Source of the DNA: an uncultured Candidatus Peregrinibacteria bacterium
Lineage (GTDB): Bacteria > Patescibacteriota > Gracilibacteria > Peribacterales > Peribacteraceae
NCBI GenBank assembly: GCA_903822115.1
Contig: CAIJNU010000088.1
Coordinates: forward strand, 1 to 22,294
Reading direction: 5' to 3'
DNA length: 22,294 nucleotides
Of this stretch, positions 7,207 to 13,610 are shown piece after piece. A model generated the notes under the pieces. It did not search any database and was not told the origin of the DNA. It saw nothing but the letters and a program-made list of their open reading frames with translations. The translations under genes were made by a program, and so were the position numbers. The stretch's first letter is position 1, and every line of letters starts with the position of its first letter.

Positions 7207-8168
7207 GACGAGGACGATCCTTCGAACTGCGAGAGATCCAGCGCAGGCAGGTAGAGCTGCGGATCTACGGCGACCCCGCTCTTGAAGACGCCGAAGTGGA
7301 GGTGCGGACCCGTCGAGAGGCCGGCGCCCGGCGTTCCCGGACGACCGCCCGAGTAGCCGATCGGATCTCCCGTCTTCACCGTATCGCCGACATGAACGAT
7401 GAACTGCGTGATGTGTCCGTAAAGCGTCGAGTAGCCGCCGTCGTGCTTGATCGTGATGTAGTTGAATCCGAGCCCGTGATCCATGACGTCCTCGACCGTT
7501 CCGTCGGCAGCCGCGCGAACGATCGTCATTTGGGGCGTCGGAATATCGATCGCATCATGCTGGAATCCGAAGCGCGCTTCGTAACTCGGATCGTGGAACA
7601 TCGCCGAGATACCGAGCTTCGGGAGAACCGGCCAGGTGAAGGTCACGTTCTGCGTTCCCGTGTATCCCTGCCCGAGCGCGATGGCACGTCCCTCCGCTTC
7701 CCAGATCTGATTGAGCGAGGCGAGGAGGAATTGCTCCGCCTTCTTCTGATCCTGGAGGAGGGCATTGAGGAGGCTCGTCGCGTCGGAGAACTGCTGCTCG
7801 AGCGCCGGATCGATCTGCGAACCTAGCGCCTGACGTTCGCCGTCGAGCACGCGCACTTCGCCTCGGAGGATATCCACTTTGCGCTTGATCACTTCCCGCT
7901 GCTCACGCGCCATCCTCGCATTCTCCTCCGCCTGCTGCTGCTTCGTGCTGCCCGGAGTCGTATCGGCTCCGACGGCAGCTCCCGTCGCGGTGACACTATC
8001 CGGCGACGTGGCGGGCACCTGCGTGGTGGCGACGTAAGAAGTGGACGGCGAGTCGCTCAGGAATGCCAATGTAAATTTCCCCGTCTGCGCGACATACATC
8101 CCTCCGACAAACGTCGCGACAATCGTCAGAATGAGCATCGGCCGCGGAATGTGGATTTCGATATTCAT
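7200..8168 (-). CDS. Membrane-anchored coiled-coil M23 peptidase (EnvC/NlpD-like)
   Basis: The 322-residue protein has an N-terminal membrane anchor (about residues 10-28), a Ser/Thr/Ala/Pro-rich linker (about 40-75), a predicted coiled coil (about 77-150, rich in Glu, Lys, Arg and Gln) and a C-terminal M23 domain (about 180-310). Zinc motifs are complete: H204-xxx-D208 in HDAID, and H289-L-H291 in GPHLHF. It is therefore probably an active endopeptidase rather than a degenerate EnvC-type activator. The coiled coil plus M23 layout is common in proteins that act at the division site. It has its own -10 box (TATACT) 10 bases before the ATG. Codons are GC-rich like the neighbours. Confidence 0.92.
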   Translation of the reverse strand: MNIEIHIPRPMLILTIVATFVGGMYVAQTGKFTLAFLSDSPSTSYVATTQVPATSPDSVTATGAAVGADTTPGSTKQQQAEENARMAREQREVIKRKVDILRGEVRVLDGERQALGSQIDPALEQQFSDATSLLNALLQDQKKAEQFLLASLNQIWEAEGRAIALGQGYTGTQNVTFTWPVLPKLGISAMFHDPSYEARFGFQHDAIDIPTPQMTIVRAAADGTVEDVMDHGLGFNYITIKHDGGYSTLYGHITQFIVHVGDTVKTGDPIGYSGGRPGTPGAGLSTGPHLHFGVFKSGVAVDPQLYLPALDLSQFEGSSSSQ

Positions 8169-8178
8169 GTTTCATGTC

Positions 8179-8184
8179 AGTATA
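8179..8184 (-). promoter_or_regulatory. -10 box of the coiled-coil M23 gene
   Basis: TATACT on the minus strand ends 10 bases before the ATG at 8168. The rest of 8185-8299 is AT-rich, with a small TCAGG-CATAT-CCTGA hairpin and no clear terminator for the upstream methyltransferase gene. Confidence 0.5.
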
Positions 8185-8299
8185 GCAGAAAAATCGACTT
8201 CAGACCATTCCCCATAAGACTACTCAGGCATATCCTGAAAAAGAGTCAAACGTCTTTTTTTGGCCAATTCATCAGTAAAATTCATCTTTGTAAAATAGG

Positions 8300-9238
8300 C
8301 TATCCATCCACATGTCCCGCCCGCATGTCCATCTGAGGTGAAGCGGCAATCTGTTTGCTGGCGCGACTGACCTTTGCTCGCCACATCACATTGATGCCGG
8401 CGGAGATACCTGTGTCGGTCGTAACATTCAGCGTCAGTGTGTCACCCCCCTCCCAGGCCAGCGGTTGCGGGAGCGGGATGTACACCTGTTCCCAATGCGT
8501 GGGAGCGGAGAAGGGACTCGTGGAGAGCGTGATACCCGGTGCGAGCAGTGCCTCCCAGAAGAGAACGAAACCGAAACACTCACCCTTCTGCCTCATCGGC
8601 CACGCCACTTCCCACGCTCGCTCGCTTCGATTCTCCTTCGAGAAATCCAAGACATCGCACTCCTTCACGGATGTTTCTCCGTCGAAAATATCGGCAGGAA
8701 GAACGGTGCGCACGTAGATGTTGTTGAATGCCACGGTGCGAGCGGCGGAGAAATCGAGAGAGAAGTCTGAGAGATCCCACGTGTCGATTTCCCGATGGAA
8801 GCGTGACGAGGAAACAGGCGCGACGAACTGTGTGAGGCGCGATGGCAGGAGAATTCCCCCCGGCTTCAAATGCCGCACTCTGGCATCGTTCATCGTTTCG
8901 ATAATGTGCTCCTCGAGCGCGAAGTTCCCCAGCGTTTCCGAGACCACGATGTCCGCTCTCGGCGGATTCTTCACCTCAACGGAATGCTGCGTGACGAATC
9001 GAAGCCCCGTCATGTCATTTTCCTTCGCGAGTGTCTTGGCGATCCTCATGATATCGCCGCACTCGTAGAGGATGCACTCCTTCGCGCCAAGCCTGCGCGC
9101 AAGAAAGGAGAGAATCCCCGTCCCCGACCCGATATCCGCCACAATGCTCTCGCCGGGCACGATCATCTGCTTCAGAGCCCGCGCGAATGCCGTGACGCGC
9201 CCCGTATCGCCGATCATGCGACGATGGTAGTCGATCAT
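8300..9238 (-). CDS. PRMT-like SAM-dependent methyltransferase (protein arginine methyltransferase family)
   Basis: The 312-residue protein matches protein arginine methyltransferases along its length, not just the SAM fold. The N-terminal segment YHRRMIGDTGRVTAFARAL resembles the PRMT helix that covers the cofactor. Motif I is VADIGSGTGILSFLA (33-47), followed by an acidic residue at E59 in YECGD. The double-E loop is SETLGNFALEEHIIETM, with E101 and E110 at the expected places. The THW loop is T247-H248-W249, in the C-terminal beta-barrel region (about 135-290). In eukaryotes these enzymes methylate arginine in proteins; bacterial members are poorly characterised and the substrate here is unknown. 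The CATACT box 7 bases before the ATG suggests a monocistronic leaderless mRNA. Confidence 0.82.
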   Translation of the reverse strand: MIDYHRRMIGDTGRVTAFARALKQMIVPGESIVADIGSGTGILSFLARRLGAKECILYECGDIMRIAKTLAKENDMTGLRFVTQHSVEVKNPPRADIVVSETLGNFALEEHIIETMNDARVRHLKPGGILLPSRLTQFVAPVSSSRFHREIDTWDLSDFSLDFSAARTVAFNNIYVRTVLPADIFDGETSVKECDVLDFSKENRSERAWEVAWPMRQKGECFGFVLFWEALLAPGITLSTSPFSAPTHWEQVYIPLPQPLAWEGGDTLTLNVTTDTGISAGINVMWRAKVSRASKQIAASPQMDMRAGHVDG

Positions 9239-9245
9239 TGACCGA

Positions 9246-9251
9246 AGTATG
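9246..9251 (-). promoter_or_regulatory. -10 box of the PRMT-like gene
   Basis: CATACT on the minus strand ends 7 bases before the ATG at 9238. The rplY promoter runs in the opposite direction 30 bases away. Confidence 0.4.
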
Positions 9252-9280
9252 CCCGCGATCAGGCGCCTGCGATACAGGTA

Positions 9281-9309
9281 TTGACCTCTGCGGCCTCATC
9301 CCCTACCTT
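9281..9309 (+). promoter_or_regulatory. rplY promoter
   Basis: TTGACC (9281-9286), exactly 17 bases, then TACCTT (9304-9309), ending 10 bases before the ATG at 9320. The leader would be only a few bases. The same layout (TTGACG, 17 bases, TACCCT) precedes rpmH. Confidence 0.55.
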
Positions 9310-9319
9310 GGAGCCTCCC

Positions 9320-10000
9320 ATGGAGATGATCCCCCTGAAAGCGGCGGCCAGAGACGAAGCCAAAAAACCGAACCAGCTTCGGACGGCAGGCTCTGTCCCC
9401 TGCATCATTTATGGCAACGAAGTGAAGAACACGACGATCCAATGCGAGGAACGCGAGCTGCACAAGGTCTTCGCGAAGGCGGGAGAGAGCACGCTCGTGG
9501 AAATTGATCTCGGCAGCAAGAAAATCCCCGTGCTCTTCAAGGAGGTGACGTTCGATCCGGTTTCCGGTCACGAAATCCATGCGGATTTCTTTGCCGTGAA
9601 TATGAAGGAGGAGATCGAGACGGAAGTGCCGGTGCACTTCTCGGGAGAGGCTCCGGCTGTGAAGGAACTCGAAGGCATCTTCCTCATCGCTCAGGAAACG
9701 GTCACCGTGCGTTGTTTGCCAGGCGATCTCCCGCACAATATTGAAGCTGATATTTCCTCGCTCTCGGAACTTCACGCATCGATCTCCGTGAAGGATTTGA
9801 TCCTGCCCAAGGGCGTCAAGATCATGAACGACCCCGATTCCGTTCTTGCCATTATTCAAGAGCCGCGCAAAGAAGAGGAAGTCACCCCGGCTCCGACAGA
9901 GGCCGTGCCCGCCGAAGGTGCAGCGGCTGCTGCGGGAACGGCGCCGACCGAAGGTGGCGCTGCCCCAGGTGCCGATGCATCCGCGGACAAGAAGAAGTGA
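9320..10000 (+). CDS. rplY: 50S ribosomal protein bL25 (long CTC form)
   Basis: The 226-residue protein starts MEMIPLKAAARDEAKK, which is the usual beginning of bL25, so I use the ATG at 9320 rather than an in-frame ATG at 9281 inside the -35 box. The N-terminal 5S-rRNA-binding domain (about 1-92: GSVPCIIYG, FKEVTFDPVSGHEIHADF) is followed by the beta domain typical of the CTC/TL5 form (about 95-185: VPVHFSGEAPAVKELEG, ADISSLSELHASISVKDL). A low-complexity Ala/Pro/Glu/Gly tail (about 190-226) ends in DKKK. It binds 5S rRNA in the large subunit. It converges on the hibernation-factor gene with a gap of 9 bases. Confidence 0.95.
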   Translation: MEMIPLKAAARDEAKKPNQLRTAGSVPCIIYGNEVKNTTIQCEERELHKVFAKAGESTLVEIDLGSKKIPVLFKEVTFDPVSGHEIHADFFAVNMKEEIETEVPVHFSGEAPAVKELEGIFLIAQETVTVRCLPGDLPHNIEADISSLSELHASISVKDLILPKGVKIMNDPDSVLAIIQEPRKEEEVTPAPTEAVPAEGAAAAAGTAPTEGGAAPGADASADKKK

Positions 10001-10009
10001 GAACGACGA

Positions 10010-10369
10010 TCAAGCCTCCGACCCTCGTCTCCGGGAGGCGTCGATTTTCGCTCGCCCGAATCTCGTCGTTGTTTCCTTGTACCGTTTGATCTGCGGTTCC
10101 AGTTTCTCGATGCATCGATCCAGAGCGTCGATGGGATTTTTTCGGCGCGACTCCGCACGCAGTTGCTTCTTGGGAAGATCCACCGTGATCATCATCTTCA
10201 CCTGATCATTGTCTTTCTTCGTGGGCCGTCTCTCGGCCTCCACGCGAATCAGCGACGATGCATCTTTGACGCGCTGACAATACGTCGCGAGCTTGCCGAT
10301 CTTCTTCGCGAAAATGAGGAGCTCGCGGTCGTTATAGTGCAAACCTTTCTCGAAGTGCTGAACGTTCAT
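10010..10369 (-). CDS. hpf: Ribosome hibernation promoting factor / RaiA-like protein (short form)
   Basis: The 119-residue protein has the beta-alpha-beta-beta-beta-alpha pattern of HPF/YfiA. It begins MNVQHFEKGLHYNDRELLIFAKKIGKLATYC, given here as NVQHFEKGLHYND plus a lysine-rich first helix. A strand ends in MMITVDLPKKQLRAES, and the final helix IDALDRCIEKLEPQIKRYK is followed by a basic tail. The family binds the decoding region of the 30S subunit and silences or dimerises ribosomes in slow growth. It lacks the C-terminal domain of long HPF. Convergence with rplY places two ribosome genes side by side. The start is preceded by a run of C and no Shine-Dalgarno sequence. Confidence 0.85.
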   Translation of the reverse strand: MNVQHFEKGLHYNDRELLIFAKKIGKLATYCQRVKDASSLIRVEAERRPTKKDNDQVKMMITVDLPKKQLRAESRRKNPIDALDRCIEKLEPQIKRYKETTTRFGRAKIDASRRRGSEA

Positions 10370-10401
10370 GGGGAGGGGGGAACGAACAGGACGATAGCAT
10401 A
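10370..10401 (-). promoter_or_regulatory. hpf promoter and C-rich leader
   Basis: On the minus strand overlapping -10-like boxes TATGCT (10401-10396) and TATCGT (10396-10391) are followed by a leader ending in CCCCCCTCCCC directly before the ATG. The leader has no Shine-Dalgarno sequence. A very similar C-tract precedes ndk. Confidence 0.35.
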
Positions 10402-10445
10402 TTTTTGGCTAAGATGACGAGGGACAAGCGAAAATGACGCTACTT

Positions 10446-10462
10446 GCAATATCTTATATTGC
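10446..10462. repeat. Inverted repeat between hpf and the 10498 gene
   Basis: GCAATAT-CTT-ATATTGC is a perfect 7-bp dyad with a 3-base centre. It lies in the 128-base region between two divergent genes and could be a binding site for a regulator, or simply an AT-rich promoter dyad. Confidence 0.4.
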
Positions 10463-10497
10463 GTGCTGAGATATGTTTGTAATTCCCCCACTACTCT

Positions 10498-11304
10498 ATG
10501 GTTCCATTAGCGCCTCTCGAGGCAGGAAGAGAATATCCTAAGGGCACAGCGCACGTCAGTACTACTGCGCTACCAACCGATGCAACAGGTCCCGCTGTGA
10601 GAAGTTTGCTCTCGGATCCAAGGGCCAATGTTTCAAGCGATTCCCTTTCCGATGCGGATCGTGAAAATTTGTTCCGTGGATTAAAGACAACATTGGAAAG
10701 GACTGAAAATTGCGATGAAGCCCGTGGCAAATGGGACGTAATTGAGGCGGCATTGATGAGGAATCCCGGCATGACGCGCAACTTATTGAGACTGCAGAAC
10801 ATGGGTGCTGAACTGGTCGTCACGGACATAGATGATCAGAACGTGGAGTTTGCTGATGCTGCGATCAATCATAATATTCCAAAACAGGAAAATGCGTTGG
10901 CTCGCTTAGCAGAAGTAGAAAGAGACAATGCGATTGAACAAATTCTCCAGCCGCTTGAACCAGACCAGCGCGCATCACCGATGCAGTGGATATTGTCACG
11001 GTTGTTGCGACCAGACAATACTGAAGGATTGAATTGGGTTGAGGCAATGGTGTTTGCGGTTGCTCATGGAGGAACACTGATTTCCTATGATGCTTACGAT
11101 GCAATGGCGAAAAAAAATCCTAGTATCTTCGAAAACTTGACGTGGAATTGGTATCTCGCGAACTTGTCGGGTGTCATGGCTAGCGGCACCGCGACGGGCG
11201 GTAGCCGTTACGTGGATGGCGTCAGCGTGGGCGAGGTTAGTGCCGGCTACCGCAGTGGCGATCAGGGCGCACGCGTTGTCGTAAGAGTTCCGCTTGCCGC
11301 TTGA
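10498..11304 (+). CDS. Hypothetical protein, possibly DUF4256-like
   Basis: The 268-residue protein has no signal peptide or membrane segment. After a disordered-looking N-terminus (about 1-50) comes a helical part with KWDVIEAALMRNPGMTRNLLRLQNMGAE (about 78-105), a Glu/Gln-rich middle, and a C-terminal part with ISYDAYDAMAKKNPS, a Trp-rich turn and SAGYRSGDQGARVVVRVPL at the end. The order recalls DUF4256 proteins (a W-x-x-V-x-A-x-L helix with an N-P pair, a late EEQY-like helix, a Gly-rich end with FRGSLRV). I recall this only from memory and it is weak. The first 200 codons are visibly richer in A and T than the neighbours, and the gene stands alone, which could mean recent acquisition. 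The gene is probably real; the function is unknown. Confidence 0.7.
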   Translation: MVPLAPLEAGREYPKGTAHVSTTALPTDATGPAVRSLLSDPRANVSSDSLSDADRENLFRGLKTTLERTENCDEARGKWDVIEAALMRNPGMTRNLLRLQNMGAELVVTDIDDQNVEFADAAINHNIPKQENALARLAEVERDNAIEQILQPLEPDQRASPMQWILSRLLRPDNTEGLNWVEAMVFAVAHGGTLISYDAYDAMAKKNPSIFENLTWNWYLANLSGVMASGTATGGSRYVDGVSVGEVSAGYRSGDQGARVVVRVPLAA

Positions 11305-11408
11305 TCTTCGGTCTTTGCTGTTCTCTTCGATTTGTGCCTCGTTCCTAAAACTGCCGCCAGGCGGATATTCATAAAATGAAATCTGGAATACCACTTGACT
11401 GAGATTTG

Positions 11409-11417
11409 TGATATAAA
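11409..11417 (+). promoter_or_regulatory. Extended -10 promoter of the pilin-like gene
   Basis: TGATATAAA fits an extended -10 (TG, one base, TATAAA). It ends 8 bases before the ATG at 11426. A TTGACT at 11395-11400 is too close to act as its -35. Confidence 0.55.
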
Positions 11418-11425
11418 TTGACGAA

Positions 11426-11746
11426 ATGAGGAAGACCATGCTCACCGCCGCCGCGTACATTCTCTCGCTGCCATCTCTGGCCCTCGCGCAGAACACCATT
11501 ACGATCTACGGTTCCACGATGACGCTCCCCGAATTTCTCCAAGGTCTCGTGACCGCCGGCGCGAAGTGGATCGGGGCGCTATGCACAACGCTCTTTCTCG
11601 TCGGCGCCTTCTGGATGGTCATCAATGCGGGGAAGGAGGAACGGGCGAAACAGGGCAGGACCATCATGACCAACGCCTTCATCGGTCTCGCCATCGTCCT
11701 GCTGTCCTACGCCATCATCCGAACGATCTTCTACATAATCTTCTAG
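11426..11746 (+). CDS. Type IV secretion pilin-like (VirB2/TrbC-type) small membrane protein
   Basis: The 106-residue protein has a cleavable signal peptide (about 1-21, ending SLALAQ), a short polar stretch, and two hydrophobic helices (about 42-63 and 78-103). A basic cytoplasmic loop, NAGKEERAKQGRTIM, joins them. This is the architecture of VirB2/TrbC pilins, and of the T4SS-pilin family often found in Candidate Phyla Radiation genomes. No other secretion gene (VirB4, VirB6, VirD4) is in the window. It may therefore be an orphan or work with a system elsewhere. The stop codon lies in a tandem TTCTAGAAAT repeat (11741-11759). An alternative is an unrelated two-helix membrane protein. Confidence 0.7.
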   Translation: MRKTMLTAAAYILSLPSLALAQNTITIYGSTMTLPEFLQGLVTAGAKWIGALCTTLFLVGAFWMVINAGKEERAKQGRTIMTNAFIGLAIVLLSYAIIRTIFYIIF

Positions 11747-11761
11747 AAATTCTAGAAATTT

Positions 11762-11793
11762 CCATTGGGGTCTTCTATGGTGTGCCCCAATGG
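11762..11793. promoter_or_regulatory. Dyad centred on the -10 box of the TPR gene, overlapping its start
   Basis: CCATTGGGG (11762-11770) and CCCCAATGG (11785-11793) are perfect 9-bp arms. The 14-base centre holds TATGGT (11776-11781), a -10-like box that ends 8 bases before the ATG (11790), which itself lies in the right arm. The geometry suits an operator. In a read-through RNA from the pilin gene it would instead be a hairpin hiding the start codon. Confidence 0.5.
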
Positions 11794-12404
11794 CCCTGCA
11801 CGCCCCTTCGCCGGACACGCTGGATCGCCTTGAGCGAGCCGAGAAATTGAAACTCGAGGGAAAATATGACGAAGCGCTCGTTATTCTGGAGGAGCTCCTC
11901 CTCGAAGATCCCGAGAACGTTTCCGCGCTCGAAGAGGTGGCCGACAACGAACTCAGTCTCGGACATTTCGACCGGGCGCAGGCCGCGGCCAGCGAAGCTG
12001 TCGCTCTCGATCAGAACAGTTACACGGGATACTACATCCTCGGCTTCCTCCGATCGCAGGAAGAGAAGTGGGCCGAGTCCATCGTGCTTCTGCGCAAAGC
12101 GAATATTCTCCAGCCGAACTGCGGAGAAATCCTCCGGTGTCTGGGTTGGGCTATCTTCTCGGAAGGGCAACGCGCGCAGGGCATCGTCACGCTCGAACGC
12201 GCACTCAATCTCGATGCTGAGAACACGCTCACGCTCTGCGACCTCGGCGTGGCGTACCTCCAATCGCATCACTTCATCAAAGCGAAGACGCTCTTCCTCA
12301 GAGCACTTGATATCGAGCCGGGGCATCCGCGCGCACGGGAATGTCTGCAGGCGCTCGAGCGGACACTGAAAGCACAGGAGCCGATGAAACAGCAGACTCT
12401 GTAG
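11790..12404 (+). CDS. Tetratricopeptide repeat (TPR) protein
   Basis: The 204-residue protein is made almost wholly of helix-turn-helix TPR units. Examples are RAEKLKLEGKYDEALVILEELL near the N-terminus (in two parts, residues about 11-32), DNELSLGHFDRAQAAASEAVA, ILGFLRSQEEKWAESIVLLRK, GWAIFSEGQRAQGIVTLERAL and DLGVAYLQSHHFIKAKTLFLR (each about 34 residues apart). There is no signal peptide or membrane helix, so it is probably cytoplasmic. TPR proteins are scaffolds for protein contacts; no partner can be named. It follows the pilin-like gene by 43 bases but has its own -10 box, so co-transcription is uncertain. No Shine-Dalgarno sequence is present. Confidence 0.85.
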   Translation: MALHAPSPDTLDRLERAEKLKLEGKYDEALVILEELLLEDPENVSALEEVADNELSLGHFDRAQAAASEAVALDQNSYTGYYILGFLRSQEEKWAESIVLLRKANILQPNCGEILRCLGWAIFSEGQRAQGIVTLERALNLDAENTLTLCDLGVAYLQSHHFIKAKTLFLRALDIEPGHPRARECLQALERTLKAQEPMKQQTL

Positions 12405-12409
12405 ATACC

Positions 12410-12427
12410 CACGGATTTACGTCCGTG
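12410..12427 (+). terminator. Hairpin after the TPR gene, weak terminator candidate
   Basis: CACGGA (12410-12415) and TCCGTG (12422-12427) form a 6-bp stem with a 6-base loop, 6 bases past the stop codon. No T-run follows, so it may protect the 3' end rather than terminate. Confidence 0.3.
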
Positions 12428-12459
12428 CATTCTCGAAAACAGAATAATGACCAATCCCG

Positions 12460-12541
12460 CCTGCCAGCAGGAGATCCTATGGAATTCCTTTCTTTCGCAT
12501 CCCTCAATACGCTTACATCCGTGGCCTCCTGCGAAGGCAGG
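12460..12541. repeat. Interrupted inverted repeat upstream of ftsX
   Basis: CCTGCC-A-GCAGGAG (12460-12473) pairs with CTCCTGC-GAA-GGCAGG (12526-12541): 13 bp in two blocks with a small internal loop, enclosing 52 bases. Each arm can also fold on itself (CCTGC/GCAGG). Palindromic CCTGCC/GGCAGG elements of this kind can be dispersed genomic repeats. Only one copy is in the window. Confidence 0.4.
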
Positions 12542-12595
12542 TAAAAGACGGAGCAAAGAGGCAAGGGGATTTTTCTCAGGAATCTCTCCGTCAGC

Positions 12596-12601
12596 TATAC
12601 T
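12596..12601 (+). promoter_or_regulatory. -10 box of ftsX
   Basis: TATACT ends 7 bases before the ATG at 12609. This supports the shorter start over an in-frame ATG at 12447. Confidence 0.55.
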
Positions 12602-12608
12602 CGTTCCC

Positions 12609-13565
12609 ATGAGCGGGACGTCCCTCGCAACTCTCCTGCGCCGCAGCATTCGCCGCGGCACGGTTACCATGTTCCGCGAGCGCGGATTTTTGACGACGCT
12701 CGGATCTCTGCTCGGTGTCGTGTTCGTCGTCCAGCTTCTCATTCTCAGTCTCGCAGGGATCATCGTGGCGCAGCAGATCGTTTCTCAGAGTGCGGCACTG
12801 CAAGTGGACATTCAACCCACCGCAACGGATAACGATATCCAGCAGCTCTTCGGCGCGGTTCGCCAGTTGCCTTCCGTCTCCTCCGTTTCGTACGTCACGA
12901 AGGACAAAGCGTACGAGTCCGAGCGGGCGCAGAATCCCGAACTGATCGATTTCATCGAAAAGGCGCAAATGCAGAATCCTTTTCATGACAGTCTCTCGGT
13001 CTCCCTGCGCTCCCCCGACGACTCCAGCGCCTTCCTCTCGTTCGCACAGAATTCGCAGTGGTCGAAGATCATCGATGCCTCCTCCCTCTCCCGCGCCAAT
13101 GATCACCAGACGGAACTGCGTGACATGCAGCGCCTCATCTTGATCGGCTTCGTGCTCGTTGGGGGCTTCTCCGTTTTCGTCCTGCTCGTGCTCCTCTTCG
13201 TTCTCATCGATCTCGTCCGCCGCCGCTGCCTCGCGCGCAAGGAGGAAATCCTCGTCGAGCGACTCTCCGGTGCGAGTCTCACCGCCATCCTTCTTCCCTT
13301 CGCCACCGAAGGCACCCTCCTGCTTCTTGGCGCCGTGTGCGGCTCCGCCGCCCTCCTCGCAATTGCGATGTACGTCTTGCTCTCCGGACATCCCTCCTCC
13401 TTCGTCCTCCTTTCTCCCAACCTCCGTCAGCATTTGTTGCCCCTGCTGTCGGTCCATCTCCCCATCGTCTTCGCCGCCGAATTCCTCCTCTCTCCGATTC
13501 TCGCATTCATCGCAACATGGATCGGCATGCGACCGGCGCTGCGGAAAAATGTTCTGGCCGGATGA
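12609..13565 (+). CDS. ftsX: Cell division protein FtsX
   Basis: The 318-residue protein has four membrane helices in the FtsX pattern. Helix 1 is at about 27-52 (LLGVVFVVQLLILSLAGIIV). An extracytoplasmic domain of about 115 residues follows (DIQQLFGAVRQLPSVSSVSYVTKDKA ... and SLRSPDDSS). Helices 2 to 4 cluster in the C-terminal half with a basic loop, DLVRRRCLARKEEILVERLSGAS, typical of the family. FtsX works with the ATPase FtsE to control peptidoglycan hydrolases, often M23 enzymes with coiled coils, at the septum. The usual ftsE partner is not upstream; it must be elsewhere or absent. An EnvC-like M23 protein is 4 kb away. The in-frame extension to 12447 looks non-coding and is left out. 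Confidence 0.85.
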   Translation: MSGTSLATLLRRSIRRGTVTMFRERGFLTTLGSLLGVVFVVQLLILSLAGIIVAQQIVSQSAALQVDIQPTATDNDIQQLFGAVRQLPSVSSVSYVTKDKAYESERAQNPELIDFIEKAQMQNPFHDSLSVSLRSPDDSSAFLSFAQNSQWSKIIDASSLSRANDHQTELRDMQRLILIGFVLVGGFSVFVLLVLLFVLIDLVRRRCLARKEEILVERLSGASLTAILLPFATEGTLLLLGAVCGSAALLAIAMYVLLSGHPSSFVLLSPNLRQHLLPLLSVHLPIVFAAEFLLSPILAFIATWIGMRPALRKNVLAG

Positions 13566-13596
13566 CGACTTCCTCGGGCGAATCCGCGCATAACCT

Positions 13597-13604
13597 GATA
13601 CGCT
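13597..13604 (+). promoter_or_regulatory. -10 box of recO
   Basis: TACGCT (13599-13604), preceded by TGA as in an extended -10, ends 6 bases before the ATG at 13611 and directly abuts a GTG at 13605. Confidence 0.35.
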
Positions 13605-13610
13605 GTGAGC

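Noticed and set aside
12447..12608. Fifty-four-residue N-terminal extension of FtsX
   Set aside because: It runs through an inverted repeat and the TATACT box; the known FtsX layout begins shortly before helix 1, at the ATG at 12609.
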